Source: Nocardia caishijiensis NBRC 108228 (GTDB taxonomy: Bacteria; Actinomycetota; Actinomycetes; Mycobacteriales; Mycobacteriaceae). Taken from it: a DNA stretch of 64,000 nt. The stretch is from positions 152,897 through 216,896 of the forward strand of contig NZ_BDBE01000006.1 of assembly GCF_001612825.1 (NCBI RefSeq). The letters are read 5' to 3'. The position numbers and the translations under genes were made by a program. The notes under the pieces were generated by a model, which was given only the letters and a program-made list of their open reading frames with translations, was not told the DNA's origin and ran no database searches. This document shows, piece by piece, positions 63,556 to 64,000 of the stretch (positions within the stretch are counted from its first letter, which is position 1; each line of letters starts with the position of its first letter).

Positions 63556-64000
63556 CCTGACCTCCGGTGCACCCAACAACCTCCGGTGCATCCCAGCAAC
63601 TTCGCACCACCTGAGCGCCCCCCATGGCACTCCCAGCCCGCCCGGCCCACTCGAGCCCGCCACATACCGCACACCCAGCCCACACGGCACCAACCGAGCC
63701 CGCCGCCTACCGCACTCCCGGCGACCGGCACCACTTGAGTACGCCACTACCGCATTTCTAGCCCACACGGCACCGCTCGAGCCCCGCCAGCTGCCAAACT
63801 TCCAGCTCCACGGCACCACCGGACCCGCCGCCTACCGCATTTCCTGCCCCACGGCACCACTCGAGCCCCGCCAGCTGCCAAACTTCCAGCCCCACGGCAC
63901 CACCCGAGTCCGCCACCTACCGCACTCCCGACCCGCACGGCACCACCCGAGTCCGCCACCTACCGCACTCCCGACCCGCACAGCACCACTCGAGTCCGCC
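63556..64000. repeat. Degenerate minisatellite of about 43 bp units, continuing past the window
   Basis: After a 20 bp near-duplication (ACCTCCGGTGCA...), at least eight units of 41-43 bp follow to the window end. The last two complete units, CGAGTCCGCCACCTACCGCA plus CTCCCGACCCGCACGGCACC, differ at one base. Earlier ones vary, including a CAGCTGCCAAACTTCCAG type that alternates. The unit is not a multiple of three, so it is not coding. The region from 63539 on holds no gene. Confidence 0.85.

Noticed and set aside
63427..63959. Open frames on the minus strand across the terminal repeats
   Set aside because: The unit of about 43 bp is not a multiple of three, so the frames shift and the sequences are Arg/Gly-rich repeats without homology.
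63556..64000. CRISPR array
   Set aside because: Units are contiguous, with no unique spacers and no cas genes near.

Overview
The window is high-GC actinobacterial chromosome from a mycolic-acid bacterium (Mycobacteriales), most likely Nocardia or a close relative. Three things point there. First, decaprenyl-phosphate phosphoribosyltransferase, a PAP2 phosphatase, GlfT2 and Glf (arabinogalactan synthesis) open the window. Second, the order of conserved genes follows M. tuberculosis Rv3806c to Rv3839: ubiA, PAP2, glfT2, glf, Rv3811-type amidase, Rv3813c-type HAD phosphatase, Rv3816c-type acyltransferase, Rv3818-type Rieske protein, serS, Rv3835, Rv3836, Rv3837c, pheA, Rv3839. Third, there is a small PE/PPE/EspG set, as in nocardiae. 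The backbone is interrupted by accessory blocks. The genus is inference.

Layout. 1-4955 (minus): cell-wall galactan/arabinan operon, carrying four copies of a short palindromic dispersed repeat. 5051-7250 (minus): four small multi-pass membrane proteins of unknown role. 7402-11213: three regulator/target pairs or singles (TipA-like MerR; SDR with divergent TetR; EamA exporter with divergent MarR), each with a visible palindromic operator. 11377-16886: cell-wall remodelling (SpoIID-like protein, PGRP amidase with LGFP repeats) and a HAD phosphatase. 16964-26523: oligopeptide-type ABC importer with a fused double ATPase and three tandem substrate-binding lipoproteins. 26654-28322: FadR-type regulator and a fatty-acid hydroxylase-like membrane protein. 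28430-33410: copper block (MFS exporter, His-rich exported protein, CopA-type ATPase) under two CsoR-like boxes. 33434-38354: beta-lactamase-fold protein with MerR, a repeat-bearing lipoprotein, a GGCT-like enzyme and a lipase-maturation-factor-like protein. 38393-38465: tRNA-Gly(GCC). 38688-42539: secreted protein, acyltransferase, lipoprotein and MBL/Rieske fusion.

42619-51153 (minus): oxidoreductase, then two receptor Ser/Thr kinases flanking a lipoprotein, and two transporters. 51253-51831: YefM-YoeB toxin-antitoxin with its TGTACA operator. 51833-53656: GGDEF-EAL protein. 53729-62211: conserved serS-to-pheA block, interrupted by an aldehyde dehydrogenase and, between the Rv3836 and Rv3837c homologues, by a PE-PPE-EspG cassette. 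62252-63538: a small unknown gene and an IdeR-box-controlled DUF2470 protein (Rv3839 type). 63556-64000: a degenerate minisatellite of about 43 bp units that runs off the window.

The most unusual signal is the dispersed palindromic repeat of about 50 bp (five copies). Two copies begin at the stop codon of an upstream gene, as mycobacterial MIRUs do. Others supply a stop codon or lie in frame inside the GlfT2 coding region, which recalls the Rickettsia palindromic elements.
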